Program-made: the position numbers and the translations under genes
Shown: positions 41,181-49,538 of the stretch, one piece after another
How positions within the stretch are numbered: the first letter of the stretch is position 1
Layout of the letters: each line of letters opens with the position of its first letter
Notes under the pieces: model-generated
The model's database searches: none
Told to the model about the DNA's origin: nothing
Seen by the model: only the letters and a program-made list of their open reading frames with translations
Assembly: GCA_045633845.1 (NCBI GenBank)
Contig: JAZQZC010000028.1
Coordinates: 41,436 to 105,435 of the forward strand
Length of the DNA stretch: 64,000 nt
Direction of reading: 5' to 3'
Source of the DNA: RGIG4708 sp045633845
GTDB taxonomy: Bacteria; Bacillota; Clostridia; UMGS1810

Positions 41181-41993
41181 ATGAAAAAAATCATAAGTGT
41201 TTTATTGGTATGTGTGCTTGCAGCATCATTTGCAGCATGCGGCACAAGCAAAACACAAACAGGCGGAACAATTGCAACAGACGGCTCAACCTCAATGGAA
41301 AAAGTAATCGGATATTTAAGTGAAGCCTATATGGAAGATAATTCTGATATAAAGGTTACCTACAACCCCACAGGCTCGGGTGCAGGTATTCAGGCTGTGC
41401 TTGATGGCAGATGCGATATAGGCTTGTCCTCACGTGACCTTAAGAATGAAGAAAAAGCAAATCTTATCGGCACTGTGGTAGCAATTGACGGAATAGCAGT
41501 AATTGTAAACCCTCAAAACCCTGTATCCGACCTTACAATTGAGCAGATTGCCGCACTTTACAAGGGTGAAATTGACAACTGGAGCAAGCTTGGCGGCAAT
41601 GATGCGCCTGTGGTATTAATAGGCAGAGAAGCAGCATCGGGCACAAGAGACGGCTTTGAATCTATAACAGATACCGAGGATGTGTGCAAATACTCTCAGG
41701 AGCTTACTTCAACAGGAGATGTTGTTCAGACAGTTGCCTCAAACCCCAACGCCATTGGCTATGCTTCGCTTGCATCGGTAAAAGATACTGTAAAAATTCT
41801 TGATGTGGAAGGCGTTACACCAACAACGCAAACAATTCAAAGCGGTGAGTATAAAGTACAGCGTAACTTCGTGTTTGTAACCAAAAAGGATGCACAGCTG
41901 CCAGATACTGCTCAAAAATTTTTTGATTATGCAACCTCAGGTGCAGCAGATGATTTGATAGTAAAAGCAGGAGCAGTACCTGTAGCAAGATAA
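41181..41993 (+). CDS. pstS: Phosphate-binding lipoprotein
   Basis: Substrate-binding protein of the high-affinity phosphate ABC importer. The protein has 270 residues. The lipobox FAAC (Cys20) is followed by TGGTIATDGSTSMEKVIGYL, the phosphate loop TGSGAGIQAVLDGRCDIGLSSR and GREAASGTRDGFE. ATG 41181 follows AAGGAGAG. It is the first gene of a complete pstSCAB-phoU operon behind PHO-box-like repeats. Confidence 0.97.
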   Translation: MKKIISVLLVCVLAASFAACGTSKTQTGGTIATDGSTSMEKVIGYLSEAYMEDNSDIKVTYNPTGSGAGIQAVLDGRCDIGLSSRDLKNEEKANLIGTVVAIDGIAVIVNPQNPVSDLTIEQIAALYKGEIDNWSKLGGNDAPVVLIGREAASGTRDGFESITDTEDVCKYSQELTSTGDVVQTVASNPNAIGYASLASVKDTVKILDVEGVTPTTQTIQSGEYKVQRNFVFVTKKDAQLPDTAQKFFDYATSGAADDLIVKAGAVPVAR

Positions 41994-42005
41994 GGAGTCA
42001 CCATA

Positions 42006-42881
42006 ATGAGCAGAATTAAAAAAGCGACAAATGTTATTGAAAAAACAATGAATATAATATTTACTTTGTGTGGCTTTGTTGCGGTTGCTTTTGTTATTGT
42101 AATTACAGGCTTTGTAGTTGTAAGCGGCACACCTGCAATTACCAAAATAGGTGTTTTTGATTTTTTGTTTGGCACAACCTGGGCATCCACTGCTTCCGAG
42201 CCGTCTTACGGCATACTGCCTTTTATACTTACATCTGTGTATGGATGTATCGGAGCAATTGTAATCGGGGTGCCTCTTGGTCTTATGTGCGCCATATTTA
42301 TTGCAAAAATAGCAAACAGCAAAATTTCGGCAGTTGTCCGCAGCAGTGTTGACTTACTGTCGGGTATTCCGTCGGTTGTTTACGGTCTTGTGGGTATGAT
42401 TGTAATTGTGCCTGTTGTCCGCGAGGCATTTAATCTTCCTGACGGAGCAAATCTGTTTTCGGCAATTATAGTCCTTGCAGTGATGATACTTCCGTCGGTT
42501 ATATCCGTGTCAGAAACCGCAATAAGAGGTGTACCGAGAGAATATGAAGAAGCATCTCTAGCCCTTGGTGCAACAAAGACCGAAACAGTTTTCAAAGTAA
42601 TTGTTCCTGCTGCCAAAAGTGGAATATTGACGTCTGTTGTGCTTGGCATAGGCAGAAGTATCGGCGAGGCAATGGCTGTTATGATGGTATCGGGCAATGT
42701 GGCAAATATGCCTGGGTTGTTCAAAAGTGTACGCTTTTTAACAACGGCGGTGGCAAGTGAAATGTCATATTCGTCGGGGCTTCAACGTGAGGCGCTTTTT
42801 TCAATAGCACTGGTGCTTTTTGTGTTTATTATGATAATCAACTTAGTGCTTAATCTTGTAGTAAAAAAAGATAAGGAGTGA
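42006..42881 (+). CDS. pstC: Phosphate ABC transporter permease
   Basis: The protein has 291 residues and six membrane helices. The long N-terminal part and the EAA loop (VPREYEEASLALGATKTETVFK) identify PstC, and SGIPSVVYGLVGM is present. It is 12 bases after pstS and five before pstA. Confidence 0.95.
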   Translation: MSRIKKATNVIEKTMNIIFTLCGFVAVAFVIVITGFVVVSGTPAITKIGVFDFLFGTTWASTASEPSYGILPFILTSVYGCIGAIVIGVPLGLMCAIFIAKIANSKISAVVRSSVDLLSGIPSVVYGLVGMIVIVPVVREAFNLPDGANLFSAIIVLAVMILPSVISVSETAIRGVPREYEEASLALGATKTETVFKVIVPAAKSGILTSVVLGIGRSIGEAMAVMMVSGNVANMPGLFKSVRFLTTAVASEMSYSSGLQREALFSIALVLFVFIMIINLVLNLVVKKDKE

Positions 42882-42885
42882 GAGT

Positions 42886-43749
42886 ATGCACAGCAAAATA
42901 TCAGGCAGCCGCAAGCTTAAATGCTTGGGTTTAAATATTCTTATGTACTTGTCTGCAGGTGTAATATGTCTTGCTCTGCTCGGAATTATCGGGTACATAT
43001 TGTATCGTGGCTTGCCCTATATTACATTTGAATTTTTGAGCAGCAAACCAAGCCTTATCCGCGACACTGTTGGTATACTGCCAAACATTTTAAATACTGT
43101 TTATATTATACTAATAACTCTTGTTATTGTACTTCCAATGGGTGTAGGTGCAGCCATATACTTAAACGAATACGCAGCAAACAAAAAAGTTGTGCGCATA
43201 ATTGAGCTTGCTACCGAAACTCTTTCGGGTATACCATCCATAATATACGGCTTGGTGGGTATGCTTATATTTGTTCAGTTTTTTTCGTTGGGTACAAGCC
43301 TTTTGGCAGGATCTCTTACTCTTGTTATTATGACACTTCCTACAGTTATCAGAACCACACAGGAAAGCCTAAAAACAGTGCCGGGCGGCTACCGCGAGGG
43401 CTCACTTGCATTGGGCGCAGGCAAATGGTATATGATACGCACTGTTGTGCTGCCGTCAAGTATAGACGGAATTGTAACAGGCTGCATTTTGTCAATAGGC
43501 CGAATTGTAGGGGAGAGTGCCGCTCTGCTTTTTACCGCAGGTATGGCAAATGAGATTTTGAGCATAGCGGATGCGATAAAACCGGGCAACGCGGGCTCTA
43601 CACTTACAGTGGCACTGTATATGTATGCAAAGGAGCGGGGCGAATTTGAAATTGCCTTTGCAATAGGTGCAATATTGCTCGTGCTTACCTTTGTAATTAA
43701 TCTTTCGGCAAAATCTGCGGCAAAACTACTGAAAAAGAAAGGGAACTAA
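42886..43749 (+). CDS. pstA: Phosphate ABC transporter permease
   Basis: The protein has 287 residues and six helices. LSGIPSIIYGLVGMLIF and the EAA loop VPGGYREGSLALGAGKWYM are typical, as is NEYAANKKVVRIIELATE. It forms the channel heterodimer with PstC. Confidence 0.95.
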   Translation: MHSKISGSRKLKCLGLNILMYLSAGVICLALLGIIGYILYRGLPYITFEFLSSKPSLIRDTVGILPNILNTVYIILITLVIVLPMGVGAAIYLNEYAANKKVVRIIELATETLSGIPSIIYGLVGMLIFVQFFSLGTSLLAGSLTLVIMTLPTVIRTTQESLKTVPGGYREGSLALGAGKWYMIRTVVLPSSIDGIVTGCILSIGRIVGESAALLFTAGMANEILSIADAIKPGNAGSTLTVALYMYAKERGEFEIAFAIGAILLVLTFVINLSAKSAAKLLKKKGN

Positions 43750-43751
43750 TA

Positions 43752-44501
43752 ATGGGTATAATAACAGCAAAAAATCTTAATTTGTGGTACGGTGAAAACC
43801 ACGCATTAAAGGATATAAATATCACACTCCCCCAAAATCAGATAACAGCCCTTATAGGCCCATCTGGCTGCGGCAAATCTACCTTTTTAAAATCCCTTAA
43901 TCGTATGAACGATTTGGTGGATATTTGCACAATTGAGGGTGAGATATGCTTTAACGGCGTTGATATATACAAAGATATGGATGTTAATATTTTGCGCAAA
44001 AAGGTGGGAATGGTTTTTCAAAAGCCCAATCCATTTCCAATGAGCATTTATGACAACATTGCATACGGACCGAGAATTCACGGCATAAAATCAAAATCAC
44101 AGCTTGACCAAATTGTAGAGAGCTCGCTTAAAAAAGCTGCCATATGGGATGAGTGCAAAGACCGCCTCAAAAAGAGTGCCCTTGGACTCAGCGGTGGTCA
44201 GCAGCAGAGGCTTTGTATTGCGAGAGCACTGGCGGTAGAACCGGATATATTGCTTATGGATGAGCCGACAAGCGCTCTCGACCCTATATCCACATCAAAA
44301 ATCGAAGACCTGGCAGAAGAGCTCAAACAAAAATACACCATAGTAATGGTAACTCACAATATGCAGCAGGCTGCGCGTATTGCAGACAAAACCGCCTTTT
44401 TTCTGCTTGGTGAAATTATAGAATTTGACGAAACAGACAAAATGTTTTCTAATCCATCGGATAAGAAAACCGAAGATTATATTACAGGGAGGTTTGGATA
44501 A
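43752..44501 (+). CDS. pstB: Phosphate ABC transporter ATPase
   Basis: The protein has 249 residues. Walker A GPSGCGKST, NRMNDL, the signature LSGGQQQRLCIARALA and Walker B LLMDEPTSALDP are complete. Its stop overlaps the phoU start by one base (TAATG). Confidence 0.98.
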   Translation: MGIITAKNLNLWYGENHALKDINITLPQNQITALIGPSGCGKSTFLKSLNRMNDLVDICTIEGEICFNGVDIYKDMDVNILRKKVGMVFQKPNPFPMSIYDNIAYGPRIHGIKSKSQLDQIVESSLKKAAIWDECKDRLKKSALGLSGGQQQRLCIARALAVEPDILLMDEPTSALDPISTSKIEDLAEELKQKYTIVMVTHNMQQAARIADKTAFFLLGEIIEFDETDKMFSNPSDKKTEDYITGRFG

Positions 44502-45160
44502 TGCGAAACAGATTTGACGAGCAGCTTGCCAGCCTAAACAAAGAGCTTGTGTTGATGGGAGCACTGTGCGAGGATGCAATATCGTGCGCTGTAAAATATC
44601 TTACAAGCGGTGACGAAAAAATGAAAGAATTGTGCATAGATGCCGATAATCAAATAGACCAAAAGGAAAGAGATATCGAAACTCTGTGTATGAAATTACT
44701 GCTCCACCAGCAGCCGGTGGCAAAGGATTTGAGGGTGGTGTCGTCTGCACTTAAAATGATTTCCGATATGGAGCGCATAGGTGACCAGGCGTCGGATATA
44801 GCAGAAATTTCGCCCTATATAACTAAAAGCAGTATCAAAAATAAAACCCACATTTCACAAATGGCGGAGGCAACAATAAAAATGGTCACCGACAGCGTTG
44901 AATCATTTGTAAATAATGACATACAGCTTGCATACAGTGCAATAGCCTGCGATGACACAGTTGACAACCTGTTTGACCAAATCAAGTCGGAGCTTATAAA
45001 CGCTATAAGCGACGGTAGTGACAATGCCGAAGCACTTATCGATTTGCTTATGATTGCAAAGTATTTTGAACGAATAGGCGACCACGCCGAAAATGTTGCC
45101 GAATGGGTTATATATTCCATTACGGGCAAGCATGCAGACAATAATATGCAAAAAAAATAG
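44501..45160 (+). CDS. phoU: Phosphate signalling regulator PhoU
   Basis: The protein has 219 residues with two PhoU three-helix domains; metal-binding motifs of the E/DxxxD type are visible in ISDMERIGDQASDIAE and KYFERIGDHAENVAEW. It links the Pst transporter to the PhoR sensor and limits phosphate uptake. The gene ends in an A8 tract just before its stop codon; after it another frame stays open for about 25 codons without a family match. Confidence 0.96.
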   Translation: MRNRFDEQLASLNKELVLMGALCEDAISCAVKYLTSGDEKMKELCIDADNQIDQKERDIETLCMKLLLHQQPVAKDLRVVSSALKMISDMERIGDQASDIAEISPYITKSSIKNKTHISQMAEATIKMVTDSVESFVNNDIQLAYSAIACDDTVDNLFDQIKSELINAISDGSDNAEALIDLLMIAKYFERIGDHAENVAEWVIYSITGKHADNNMQKK

Positions 45161-45250
45161 AACTGTCAGAGCTTACAAAGTGGATTGTAGAAGACGTTTG
45201 CTATTATAATGCAAAGGAATATTTCAACTTCTAATTAACAACAAAAAATC

Positions 45251-45287
45251 ACACCTCATATACTAAAAGTATATGAGGTGTATTTTT
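45251..45287 (+). terminator. Hairpin between phoU and the S8 peptidase, hiding its ribosome site
   Basis: ACACCTCATATACT-AAA-AGTATATGAGGTGT followed by ATTTTT. The 3' arm contains GAGGTG, the ribosome site of the following ATG at 45288. It can end the pst operon and, if read through, mask the start of the next gene. Confidence 0.7.
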
Positions 45288-46277
45288 ATGTTTAAAATTA
45301 ATGATTTCAAGCTGCTTGATGTTCAGTATAATCCTGCCCATGAAGTAATAGATTACGGCGTTCAGATGGTTGGTGCACCGCTTGAATGGGGCGAAACAAT
45401 GGGCGAGGGTATAAAGGTAGGAGTAATAGATACTGGTGTGGACTACAACCATATCGAGCTTAAAAATAGAATTAAAGACGGCATTAACACACTAAACGGC
45501 GGCGATTTTGCCGATAATAACGGTCATGGCACTCACATATGCGGCATAATATCTGCCGAGCAAAACGGTGTTGGCGTAATAGGCGTTGCGCCAAAAGTAG
45601 ATTTGTATGTGGCAAAGGCTTTTGCAAGAGACGGAACAAGTAATTTTGCCGCCATAGAAAAAGCCATCAACTGGATGATAGACAAAAAGGTAAATGTGGT
45701 AAATATGTCATTTTCGTCAACGGCAGGAGGCAGAGTTTACACACAGCTTATTCACAGGCTGCATCAAAACGGCATAAGCATTATATGCGCCGCAGGCAAC
45801 GAGGGAGAACAGGGTGACAACACCATAGGATATCCCGCGCGCTTTATTGAGACAGTTGCAGTTTCGGCAGTAGACATAAACAAGCACATTGCATCATTCA
45901 GCTCTAAGGGCAACTCTGCCGAAATTTGCGCTGCAGGCATTGACATATATTCAACCTACCTTGACGGTGGCTATGCGGTCCTGAGCGGCACGTCAATGGC
46001 TGCACCAATAATAACAGGCGCAGTTGCACTTTTGCAGGGCAAGGGCTTGCTGCGCTACGGCAGACTTCTTAATCCCGAAGAAATACGCCTGTTGCTCAAT
46101 ATCTATGCCGAAAACATCAGCGGCAGCGCAGGCAGGGATTCAAGCTCGGGCTACGGGCTTTTTTCCTTTGGCAGAATAACCGCAAACGACTATGTTGCGC
46201 CGCCAAAGTCAAGCTCTTTTTCTGTCAGCCCCGATGTGGTCAAGGCTGCTTTGGCCGTGATGATTTCTTCCTTGTAA
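45288..46277 (+). CDS. Intracellular subtilisin-like serine protease (S8)
   Basis: The protein has 329 residues without a signal peptide. The catalytic triad is intact: Asp in VGVIDTGVDYNH, His in NNGHGTHICGI and Ser in SGTSMAAPI; the oxyanion Asn region is AAGNEGEQGD. The absence of a secretion signal and the size fit intracellular subtilisins rather than the longer Csp germination proteases. Its start codon follows a hairpin that hides the ribosome site, so translation may be conditional. The physiological substrate is unknown. Confidence 0.92.
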   Translation: MFKINDFKLLDVQYNPAHEVIDYGVQMVGAPLEWGETMGEGIKVGVIDTGVDYNHIELKNRIKDGINTLNGGDFADNNGHGTHICGIISAEQNGVGVIGVAPKVDLYVAKAFARDGTSNFAAIEKAINWMIDKKVNVVNMSFSSTAGGRVYTQLIHRLHQNGISIICAAGNEGEQGDNTIGYPARFIETVAVSAVDINKHIASFSSKGNSAEICAAGIDIYSTYLDGGYAVLSGTSMAAPIITGAVALLQGKGLLRYGRLLNPEEIRLLLNIYAENISGSAGRDSSSGYGLFSFGRITANDYVAPPKSSSFSVSPDVVKAALAVMISSL

Positions 46278-46278
46278 A

Positions 46279-46361
46279 AAAGCGGCAATAGCCGCTCTTG
46301 TCGCGCGTTACATTGTCTTTCATCTCACACGCGAACAGAATTTTGCGAAGTTTCCTATACG
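46279..46361 (+). repeat. Dispersed repeat family 2, copy B (after the S8 gene)
   Basis: It starts directly after the stop codon with the hairpin AGCGGC-AATA-GCCGCT and ends AGTTTCCTATAC. It aligns along its length with 27220-27297 in the same orientation relative to the upstream gene. Conserved blocks include CGCGAACA and TTTCCTATA. Confidence 0.65.
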
Positions 46362-46368
46362 TAAAAAA

Positions 46369-46394
46369 GGAATCCGCCATTAAAAGCGAATTCC
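46369..46394 (-). terminator. Terminator-like hairpin, minus orientation
   Basis: GGAAT.CGC/GCG.ATTCC with TTTTTT following on the minus strand. It would act on read-through from spoIIID. Confidence 0.55.
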
Positions 46395-46434
46395 CACATT
46401 AATTATTCATTATTGATTTTTCACTATTCAATGT

Positions 46435-46486
46435 AAAATACTTAAGCAAACTTATGTATTAACCATTCGTTTGCTTAAGTATTTTT
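46435..46486 (-). terminator. Terminator overlapping the spoIIID 3' end
   Basis: AAAATACTTAAGCAAAC and its complement form a 17-bp stem around a 17-base loop that includes the spoIIID stop codon. One arm codes for the last residues. Confidence 0.75.
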
Positions 46487-46715
46487 CCTTCGTCGCCTTT
46501 CCTCCGCGTATATGCCTTTCTGCCTTGTTTTCGTCAAGCACAGCTTTTGCAAGCTTTGCTAGGTTTTTGTTAAGCTCTGGCAGGCGGTCGCTGATGTCCT
46601 TGTGAACTGTGGACTTTGATACTCCAAACTTAACGGCAGCTTGCCGTACAGTTGCTTTTGTATCTATCATATAATTTGCAAGTAAAATAACACGGTTTGC
46701 AATATAATCCTTCAA
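46452..46715 (-). CDS. spoIIID: Sporulation transcription regulator SpoIIID
   Basis: Mother-cell DNA-binding regulator that switches sigma-E to sigma-K gene expression. The protein has 87 residues: DYIANRVILLANYMIDTKATV, the helix-turn-helix RQAAVKFGVSKSTVHKDISDRL, and the basic end ENKAERHIRGGKATKEKYL are all near the consensus. The start is TTG 46715, six bases after GAGGTG; a much longer upstream frame with an ATG is rejected. Confidence 0.95.
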   Translation of the reverse strand: MKDYIANRVILLANYMIDTKATVRQAAVKFGVSKSTVHKDISDRLPELNKNLAKLAKAVLDENKAERHIRGGKATKEKYLSKRMVNT

Positions 46716-46917
46716 ACAATTCACCTCTATATAAATCATATTTAATTTATATGAGATGTGTCTGAATTTTAGTATTTTTTGTAGAAGTATTTTGTCGCAC
46801 AATTCCAATGAATACACACTGATAAAATTTATAAAATATCACCTTAATTAAATTATACATTCGTATATATTTCCTTTTTTTATGAAATACTAATCAAAAA
46901 ACAATTGGAGGATGACA

Positions 46918-48543
46918 ATGCAGGTTTTAAAAGGAAAGAGCGTATACGGCGGCATAGCAATAGGCAAAATCAGATACTGGCACAAAAACACCCAAATAGT
47001 CAACCGCTATCACATAAGCGATATCGGCAAAGAAAAAGAAAAATTTATGCAAGCCAAAATAATGACAATTCAGCAGCTTGGTGAATTGTATCAAAAAGCG
47101 CGCAAGGAGGTAGGAGAGGAAGGCGCAGCAATATTTGAAATTCATCAGATGATGCTGTCCGACGAGGATTATATAAATTCTATCGAAAATATAATAACTC
47201 AGCAGGGCTTAAATGCAGAATATGCCGTAGCCAAAACCTGCGAAAATTTTTGCGCCATGTTTGAGGCGATGGACGACCAATATATGCAGGCGCGCTCTGC
47301 AGATGTAAAAGATATATCTGAGCGGCTTATAGGTGTGCTTATGGGCAAAAACAATACAAATATGTTTGACGATGACAATATGATTATTGCATCAGACGAC
47401 CTTGCCCCCTCCGAGACTGTTCAGCTCGACAAAAACAAAATAATTGCATTTGTTACCGAAAAAGGTTCGGTAAACTCTCATACTTCAATTCTTGCACGCA
47501 CAATGAATATCCCTGCCATAATTGGCATTGATTTGAGCGGCTTTGACGGCGAGCTTGCGGCAATAGATGGCAAAACAGGCACTGTATACATACAGCCTGA
47601 CGAAAAAACTCTTGAACAAATGAAGCAAAAATACAGTGAGGAACAGCAGCAAAAGCAGCTGCTTGCAGAGCTGAAAGGCAAAGAGAATGTCACCGCAGAC
47701 GGTGTACGCATAAAGGTGTATGCAAACATAGGCAACAATAAAGATTTGGCATATGTGCTCTCCAATGATGCAGAGGGTATAGGGCTCTTTCGCAGTGAGT
47801 TTTTGTATATGGAGCGTGACATATATCCTACCGAAGAAGAGCAGTTTGCCGCTTACAAAACAGTCGCGGTCACAATGGGCGGCAAAAAAGTCATAATCCG
47901 AACGTTAGACATCGGCGCCGACAAGCAGGCAGATTATTTTGACTTGCCAAAGGAAGAAAACCCCGCAATGGGTATGCGTGCAATAAGAATATGCCTTACC
48001 CGCCCCGAAGTGTTCAAAACGCAGCTACGCGCCCTTTTTAGAGCGGCAGTTTACGGTAATATATCTGTTATGTACCCAATGATAACATCGATTGCCGAGG
48101 TTCGCAAAATAAAATCTATTGTCAGCGAGGTGGTAAGCGAGCTCAAGGCAGAAAAAATTCCCTTTGAAATTCCCGAGCAGGGCATAATGATAGAAACTCC
48201 TGCTGCAGTTATGATGTCGGACGAGCTTGCTCACGAGGTGTCATTTTTCAGCATAGGCACAAACGATTTGAGTCAGTATACATTTGCAATTGACAGGCAA
48301 AACAGCAGCCTCGACGAGTTTTATGACCCACACAGTGAGTCAATAATGCGTATGATACAAATGACTGTGCAAAATGGACACAAAGCAGGAATATGGGTTG
48401 GTATATGCGGCGAGCTTGCGGCAGATACAACTCTTACAAAACGATTTTTGCAAATGGGTATAGACGAGCTTTCGGTATCGCCTGGCTCTGTGCTGCCGCT
48501 GCGCAAAAAAATAAGAGAGATAAATCTCTCTCATACGGATTAA
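46918..48543 (+). CDS. ptsI: Phosphoenolpyruvate-protein phosphotransferase (PTS enzyme I)
   Basis: It moves phosphate from PEP to HPr at the head of the sugar PTS. The protein has 541 residues. The phosphorylated histidine lies in KGSVNSHTSILAR near residue 187. The PEP-binding barrel has GIGLFRSEFLYM, MYPMI, FFSIGTNDLSQYTFA and the catalytic Cys in GICGELAAD. ATG 46918 follows GGAGGATGACA. HPr is not next to it, which is common in Clostridia. Confidence 0.96.
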   Translation: MQVLKGKSVYGGIAIGKIRYWHKNTQIVNRYHISDIGKEKEKFMQAKIMTIQQLGELYQKARKEVGEEGAAIFEIHQMMLSDEDYINSIENIITQQGLNAEYAVAKTCENFCAMFEAMDDQYMQARSADVKDISERLIGVLMGKNNTNMFDDDNMIIASDDLAPSETVQLDKNKIIAFVTEKGSVNSHTSILARTMNIPAIIGIDLSGFDGELAAIDGKTGTVYIQPDEKTLEQMKQKYSEEQQQKQLLAELKGKENVTADGVRIKVYANIGNNKDLAYVLSNDAEGIGLFRSEFLYMERDIYPTEEEQFAAYKTVAVTMGGKKVIIRTLDIGADKQADYFDLPKEENPAMGMRAIRICLTRPEVFKTQLRALFRAAVYGNISVMYPMITSIAEVRKIKSIVSEVVSELKAEKIPFEIPEQGIMIETPAAVMMSDELAHEVSFFSIGTNDLSQYTFAIDRQNSSLDEFYDPHSESIMRMIQMTVQNGHKAGIWVGICGELAADTTLTKRFLQMGIDELSVSPGSVLPLRKKIREINLSHTD

Positions 48544-48598
48544 TTTCAGATTGTCGAATAATTCAAGGTTTGCACAAAAGAGCCATTTTAGGGAGGTC

Positions 48599-48724
48599 GG
48601 GTGACAGACGCAAAGCGTCCTTTTGCATACAAAATCGAGGTGTGTCCCCATCTGTCACCGGTTGTCATTCGCATGACGACGGGGACATTCCTCGTTAGAG
48701 GTGTGTCCTCGCTTGTTGTGCGAA
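48599..48724. repeat. Dispersed repeat family 1, inverted copy
   Basis: GGTGACAGA (48599) and TCTGTCACC (48651-48659) bracket a GACGC/GCGTC hairpin. The adjoining 48660-48724 is, in reverse complement, almost the same as 24622-24677: CGCACAACAAGCGAGGACAC is identical in both. It fills the gap between ptsI and the DUF1836 gene. Confidence 0.75.
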
Positions 48725-48796
48725 CCGATATATAACAAAAAATTTAACGAAAATAGCCCCGTCCCAACGGTTAGTTTGTCATAATCCGTTTTTTAT

Positions 48797-49372
48797 CTAT
48801 TTCTGTTCAGTTTTTGTTTCTTGTAACCTAACCATTTTTTCGGTTAAGTGCTTTGTAATGTTTGAAAACATCGCAAGCTGCAGCACCAGGTCGTGTATCC
48901 TGTCAGGGTTTTTGGCAGATTGGTGTGCAATAGGCCTTGCAATGTCATCGACCTGTGAAATTGTAAATTTCAAAACCTTTTTTTGATTTTCCACAAAGTT
49001 TTTGTATATGGTAATTATCTCTTGCTCGCCAAGGTCAAAAGGAATAATCTTTTGAATGATGGCCATACTCAGTGTCTGTTTGAGTGAGCATATAATTATC
49101 AGGTACGCAAGGTGGATTTTGTTGTACTTCTTTTTAATGGGTGCAGGCATAATTTTGAGCTTTACATAGTTGTTAATCATAGATGCAGTAATAAATTTGT
49201 CGTCTGTATTGTCTGTTGCATATAGCCTGAGGTATTGCCCCAAAAGCACAATTACCTGGTCCATATACAAGTCAAACTCGGGCAATTCCTCCCATGCCGG
49301 CAGGGGATAACCGTTTAAATGCTCGTTCACCTTTTCTATTCCGTCTATAAATAAATCTCGGTTGTATTCCAT
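48797..49372 (-). CDS. DUF1836 family protein
   Basis: The protein has 191 residues and no signal or membrane helix. PLPAWEELPEFDLYMDQVIVLL and ITASMINNYVKLKIMPAPIKKKYNKIHLAYLIIICSLKQ match the pattern of DUF1836 proteins, whose N-terminal part looks like a MerR-type DNA-binding fold. Members are found across Firmicutes with no proven function. It is divergent from the acyl-CoA synthetase gene, so it may regulate it; that is only inference. The start has a weak ribosome site. Confidence 0.8.
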   Translation of the reverse strand: MEYNRDLFIDGIEKVNEHLNGYPLPAWEELPEFDLYMDQVIVLLGQYLRLYATDNTDDKFITASMINNYVKLKIMPAPIKKKYNKIHLAYLIIICSLKQTLSMAIIQKIIPFDLGEQEIITIYKNFVENQKKVLKFTISQVDDIARPIAHQSAKNPDRIHDLVLQLAMFSNITKHLTEKMVRLQETKTEQK

Positions 49373-49455
49373 ATTATCACATCCAATCAGTTGTTTTGGT
49401 TAATACCATTGTACCACATAAATTCAAAAAATACAAGTAATAATATATCAAACAG

Positions 49456-49484
49456 TTGACAAATTATCAAACGTGTGATAAACT
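49456..49484 (+). promoter_or_regulatory. Promoter of the acyl-CoA synthetase gene
   Basis: TTGACA (49456-49461), 17 bases, TAAACT (49479-49484). Confidence 0.75.
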
Positions 49485-49499
49485 AGTATTAAATACTAG
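49483..49499. promoter_or_regulatory. Operator-like palindrome at the start point
   Basis: CTAGTATT-A-AATACTAG is a perfect 17-base palindrome that overlaps the -10 edge and start point. The arrangement suits a repressor. Its core (TAGTATT..AATACTA) recalls FapR-type sites of fatty-acid genes, but this is not shown. Confidence 0.5.
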
Positions 49500-49538
49500 A
49501 TACTATGTTTTTGGGATTCATTTGGAGGATAATGATTT

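Noticed and set aside
45140..45233. Possible phoU extension by slippage on the A8 tract
   Set aside because: The continued frame of about 25 codons is open, but PhoU already has its full length and the extra residues match nothing I know.
45288..46277. Csp-type germination protease
   Set aside because: The protein is too short, lacks the extra C-terminal domain of Csp proteins and matches intracellular subtilisins better.
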